Source: Sphingopyxis sp. 113P3
Lineage (GTDB): Bacteria > Pseudomonadota > Alphaproteobacteria > Sphingomonadales > Sphingomonadaceae
Direction of reading: 5' to 3'
NCBI RefSeq assembly: GCF_001278035.1
Contig: NZ_CP009452.1
Span: 2,637,501-2,701,500, forward strand
DNA: 64,000 nucleotides
Under the pieces are notes generated by a model that was not told where the DNA came from, ran no database searches, and was given only the letters and a program-made list of their open reading frames with translations. How positions within the stretch are numbered: the first letter of the stretch is position 1; each line of letters opens with the position of its first letter. Made by a program: the position numbers and the translations under genes. Positions 61,560 through 64,000 of this stretch are shown piece after piece.

Positions 61560-62942
61560 ATGGGAGCTATGACGACGGGCACCGAAGCGGCAGAATCCCA
61601 TCGATGGCCGCGCCCTGCCTATGGGTGGTACGTCGTTGCCGTCCTGCTGATCGCCTATACCCTATCGTTCGTTGACCGGATGATCCTGAGCCTGCTCGTC
61701 GCGCCGATTCGAACCGCGCTCGACATCTCGGATACCGAGGTCAGCCTTCTAATCGGGCTTGCATTCGCGCTCTTCTATACATTGCTCGGGCTTCCCATTG
61801 CGTGGATCGCCGACCGCTGGAATCGGCGGAATTTAATCCTCGTCGGGGTGGCTTTGTGGTGCTTGATGACGGCCGGATGCGGCTTTGCGGGAAGCTATGC
61901 CACGCTATTCCTCGCGCGCATGGGGGTGGGAGTCGGCGAAGCGGCCTTATCGCCCGCGGCCTATTCGATGCTCAGCGACGTCTTCCCCCGCGACCGGCTG
62001 GCGCGTGCGATGGCGATCTATTCGATCGGCGTCCCGCTCGGTTCGGGGATCGCGATGATTCTTGGTTCATTTGTCGTCCAGGCGGTGCTCGCAGCGCCGG
62101 TGGTGAAACTGCCACTGATCGGCCCAGTCGAGGCGTGGCGCACAATCTTCCTCTGGGTCGCGGCGCCGGGCCTACTGGTCTGTTTGCTGCTTCTCACCAT
62201 TCGCGAACCCGTGCGTCGGGGAAGCGTCAAGGCCGTGGCGACGGGAGACGGGGCTGCACCGGGCTTCCTTGCGCACCTAAAGGCGCAACGTGTCGTGCTG
62301 GGTGCGCTGTTCGCGGGCATGTCGCTAATCGGATTGGTGATGTATGGCGTGATCGCCTGGGTGCCGACCTTCTTCGCGCGCACCTATGGCATGGACGTGT
62401 CGACGGCGGGCTTGTGGTTCGGGATCATCATGGCAACCGGCGGCGCGGCGGGGCTCGTGGCGGGTGGGTCGCTCGCTGACCGGATGTTCGGGCAGGGTGT
62501 CGCCGACGCGCACCTCCGCGTGATGCGGCTGTCGATCCTGCTCGGCGGTCCGCCGCTCCTCGCTGCGGCGCTGATGCCGGGGCCTGTGCCCGCCTTCGTT
62601 CTGCTCGCTGTCGCCTTTCCGATGCTGACCATGCACGGGGTCGGCACGGTCGCGCTTCAGCTGATCACCCCCAATGAATATCGCGCCCGCGTGACTGCGC
62701 TCTATTTCTTCATCGTCAATCTGGTCGGGCTTGGCTTCGGGCCGATGCTGATGGCGCTGACCACCGACCATTTGTTCGGTTACGATGGCGCGCTGCGTTA
62801 TTCGATTGCTCTGGTGACGGGCGTCGCGCTGCCGCTGGCGGCAATCATTCTGACCATGGGCTTCAAGGCCTATGCGGGCGCCCTCACGAAGAGCGCAGAT
62901 ATCGATTCAATGTGCGGCGCGGCGTGCGAAGCAAATGGTTAG
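61560..62942 (+). CDS. MFS transporter (spinster-like)
   Basis: 460 residues with about 12 membrane segments: SFVDRMILSLLVAPIRTALD, motif A AWIADRWNRRNLI and GVGVGEAALSPAAYSMLSD. Same subfamily as the MFS at 442-1692. ATG at 61560 or 61569. Divergent from TonB receptor 3, with which it probably forms an uptake pair for one substrate. Confidence 0.9.
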   Translation: MGAMTTGTEAAESHRWPRPAYGWYVVAVLLIAYTLSFVDRMILSLLVAPIRTALDISDTEVSLLIGLAFALFYTLLGLPIAWIADRWNRRNLILVGVALWCLMTAGCGFAGSYATLFLARMGVGVGEAALSPAAYSMLSDVFPRDRLARAMAIYSIGVPLGSGIAMILGSFVVQAVLAAPVVKLPLIGPVEAWRTIFLWVAAPGLLVCLLLLTIREPVRRGSVKAVATGDGAAPGFLAHLKAQRVVLGALFAGMSLIGLVMYGVIAWVPTFFARTYGMDVSTAGLWFGIIMATGGAAGLVAGGSLADRMFGQGVADAHLRVMRLSILLGGPPLLAAALMPGPVPAFVLLAVAFPMLTMHGVGTVALQLITPNEYRARVTALYFFIVNLVGLGFGPMLMALTTDHLFGYDGALRYSIALVTGVALPLAAIILTMGFKAYAGALTKSADIDSMCGAACEANG

Positions 62943-63034
62943 GGGCGCCGACGCGCTCGGCCTGCTCTTCACGGGCCCGCACGCGACAGGGTCACGGTGC
63001 ACGTTTCTGAAGAACAACATGGATGGAGAATGTC

Positions 63035-63373
63035 ATGATAGGAATTATCGCCGAGTTGAAAGCAAAGCCGGGCCAAGGCGACGCGCTGCTCGCAGTTATG
63101 TCTGAGGCGGCCGCGCTGGTGACCGCGCATGAGCCCGGATGCCTCTTCTATGAGGTGTGTCGATCCCGATCGGACGCCGACGTCATCAAGCTGTTTGAGA
63201 TATATGCCGATCAAGCAGCGCTCGACGCGCATCGCACCACGCCCCATTTTGCGCTGATTGGCGGCAAGCTCGCTCCACTGATAGCGGCTCCGCCGCAGGT
63301 GGAAACTCTTGACGCAATCAGCGGGTCGATCACCCCGCCGAGCGAGGGGGGAACCGTTCAACGGACATGTTGA
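63035..63373 (+). CDS. ABM-domain monooxygenase-like protein
   Basis: 112 residues, dimeric alpha-beta barrel: IIAELKAKPGQGDALLAVMS, EPGCLFYEVCRS and FEIYADQAALDAHRTTPHF are the antibiotic-biosynthesis monooxygenase/YgiN pattern. It may oxidise a quinol or phenolic intermediate without cofactor. ATG at 63035 has GGAG six bases before it; an ATG at 63023 is also in frame. It follows the MFS gene by 92 bp. Confidence 0.85.
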   Translation: MIGIIAELKAKPGQGDALLAVMSEAAALVTAHEPGCLFYEVCRSRSDADVIKLFEIYADQAALDAHRTTPHFALIGGKLAPLIAAPPQVETLDAISGSITPPSEGGTVQRTC

Positions 63374-63458
63374 CTTGTTCGTCGTGAGGACATTGGCAGG
63401 GAGACCTCCTGCGCGCGCATAGCCCTGCGCTGGCAGAAAGATTGCCGCGTGAGTTTGC

Positions 63459-63470
63459 ATTGTATACAAT
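63459..63470. promoter_or_regulatory. GntR-type operator ATTGTATACAAT
   Basis: A perfect 12-bp palindrome, immediately followed by TTGACA at 63475-63480, 39 bp before the GntR gene. It has the TTGTATACAA core that FCD-type GntR proteins commonly bind, so autoregulation is likely. Confidence 0.65.
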
Positions 63471-63509
63471 CTCGTTGACAAAAACACCGGTCGGCTTTTA
63501 GCTTTGGCC

Positions 63510-64000
63510 ATGCGCACGGCAGCCACTCCAATTGGGACCAATGAAGGACGCAAAGCCAGTCAAATCGAAATCGCCCGCTTCGTTGCGCACGGCATTTTGT
63601 CGGGTCTGGAGCTCGGGGAGATTCTTCCTGGACAGCGGCTTGTCGAAGCGGATCTTTGCCTTCGTTTTGGGGCGAGACGGCAGCCCGTTCGCATCGCTCT
63701 CCAGGAATTGGCGGGGCGGGGTGTGGTCGAGATTACGCCCAATCGGGGTGCCGCGATCGCACGTCTCGATGTTGATGAGGGTATCAAGACCCTCGAGGTC
63801 ACCGAGATACTGTTCGATCTCGCGGCTCGGAGCGCAGCGCGCAATATCGCTGCGGGCGCGTCGCCGGACCCTCTTACGAAAATAGCTGAAGAATTCGAGG
63901 AAGCGCTTTCTGCAGGTGGGAATCCTGCCTTCGTTGCGGCTCGGCGCCGTTTTTTCGGGGCGATTGGCGAGGTGTCGGGAAATCCCGAGCTTGCGCGCCT
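63510..64000 (+). CDS. GntR-family regulator, FCD-type, truncated by window end
   Basis: The visible 163 residues start at ATG 63510 (no clear ribosome site): QIEIARFVAHGILSGLELGE, PGQRLVEADLCLRFGARRQP-VRIALQELAGRGVVE (winged helix), then FCD-domain helices TEILFDLAARSAARNIAAGA and RRRFFGAIGEVSGNPEL. The frame stays open to the last base. It probably controls the DUF3237/TonB/MFS/ABM unit or genes beyond the window. Confidence 0.88.
   Translation, partial: MRTAATPIGTNEGRKASQIEIARFVAHGILSGLELGEILPGQRLVEADLCLRFGARRQPVRIALQELAGRGVVEITPNRGAAIARLDVDEGIKTLEVTEILFDLAARSAARNIAAGASPDPLTKIAEEFEEALSAGGNPAFVAARRRFFGAIGEVSGNPELAR

Noticed and set aside
1..64000. CRISPR arrays, rRNA or tRNA genes
   Set aside because: No regularly spaced repeats and no rRNA-like or tRNA-like sequence noticed on either strand.

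Overview
The window looks like a chromosomal segment of a sphingomonad (Sphingopyxis/Novosphingobium-like alphaproteobacterium). The grounds are high GC throughout, several large TonB-dependent receptors, a dense short-chain dehydrogenase (SDR)/acyl-CoA dehydrogenase (ACAD) catabolic cluster, and a core block hisG-hisD-nusB-thiL in one co-directional run. The assignment rests on gene content, not on a database match.

Region 1 (1-37.9 kb) is a large catabolic cluster for a lipophilic, carboxyl/CoA-activated substrate that I cannot name. It holds an amidohydrolase tail, an MFS transporter, two TonB receptors, a seven-gene SDR/acyl-CoA-synthetase/DUF2889 operon, and a divergent enoyl-CoA hydratase/dienoyl-CoA-reductase-like/ACAD pair operon. 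A TetR-P450-aldehyde dehydrogenase-SDR unit and a GntR-acyl-CoA-synthetase unit follow. Next come an SMP-30 lactonase/SnoaL pair and a MarR-kinase-ACAD-SDR unit that resembles the 4-hydroxyacyl-CoA (LvaA/ACAD10-11-like) route. The region ends with a nitronate-monooxygenase-like gene, an MDR oxidoreductase, and an operon with a second ACAD pair, a WS/DGAT acyltransferase and a DUF7064-like protein. Eleven SDR loci lie within 23 kb. Two genes are broken by one change each: an aldehyde dehydrogenase by a +1 shift and an SDR by an amber codon. A short palindrome, ATAACTWAGTTAT and variants, recurs at five cluster promoters and, in a diverged form, at a sixth in region 4, which suggests one shared regulon.

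Region 2 (39.3-48.3 kb) is core-like: thiL, nusB, hisD, hisG, a DUF2332 protein, a PEtN-transferase/sulfatase-like membrane enzyme, small secreted or soluble stress-type proteins (PRC-barrel-like, DUF2171) and a FrnE/DsbA-like thioredoxin-fold protein.

Region 3 (48.5-58.5 kb) is mobile DNA. An integrase remnant is split by an IS1380-family element. A two-gene AAA-ATPase/RloB defence-type system follows, and its rloB is interrupted at one CTAG by two elements, an IS701-family and an IS5-family copy. The remaining 3' end of rloB is found in frame beyond both. Two secreted paralogues and a PilZ gene follow, the latter hit at its end by a second, inverted IS1380 copy. All five IS copies sit in CTAG, one with a one-base mismatch on one side.

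Region 4 (58.7-64 kb) starts another catabolic unit: DUF3237 protein, TonB receptor, a divergent MFS transporter, an ABM-domain monooxygenase and a partial GntR/FCD regulator that runs off the end. No tRNA, rRNA or CRISPR array was seen.
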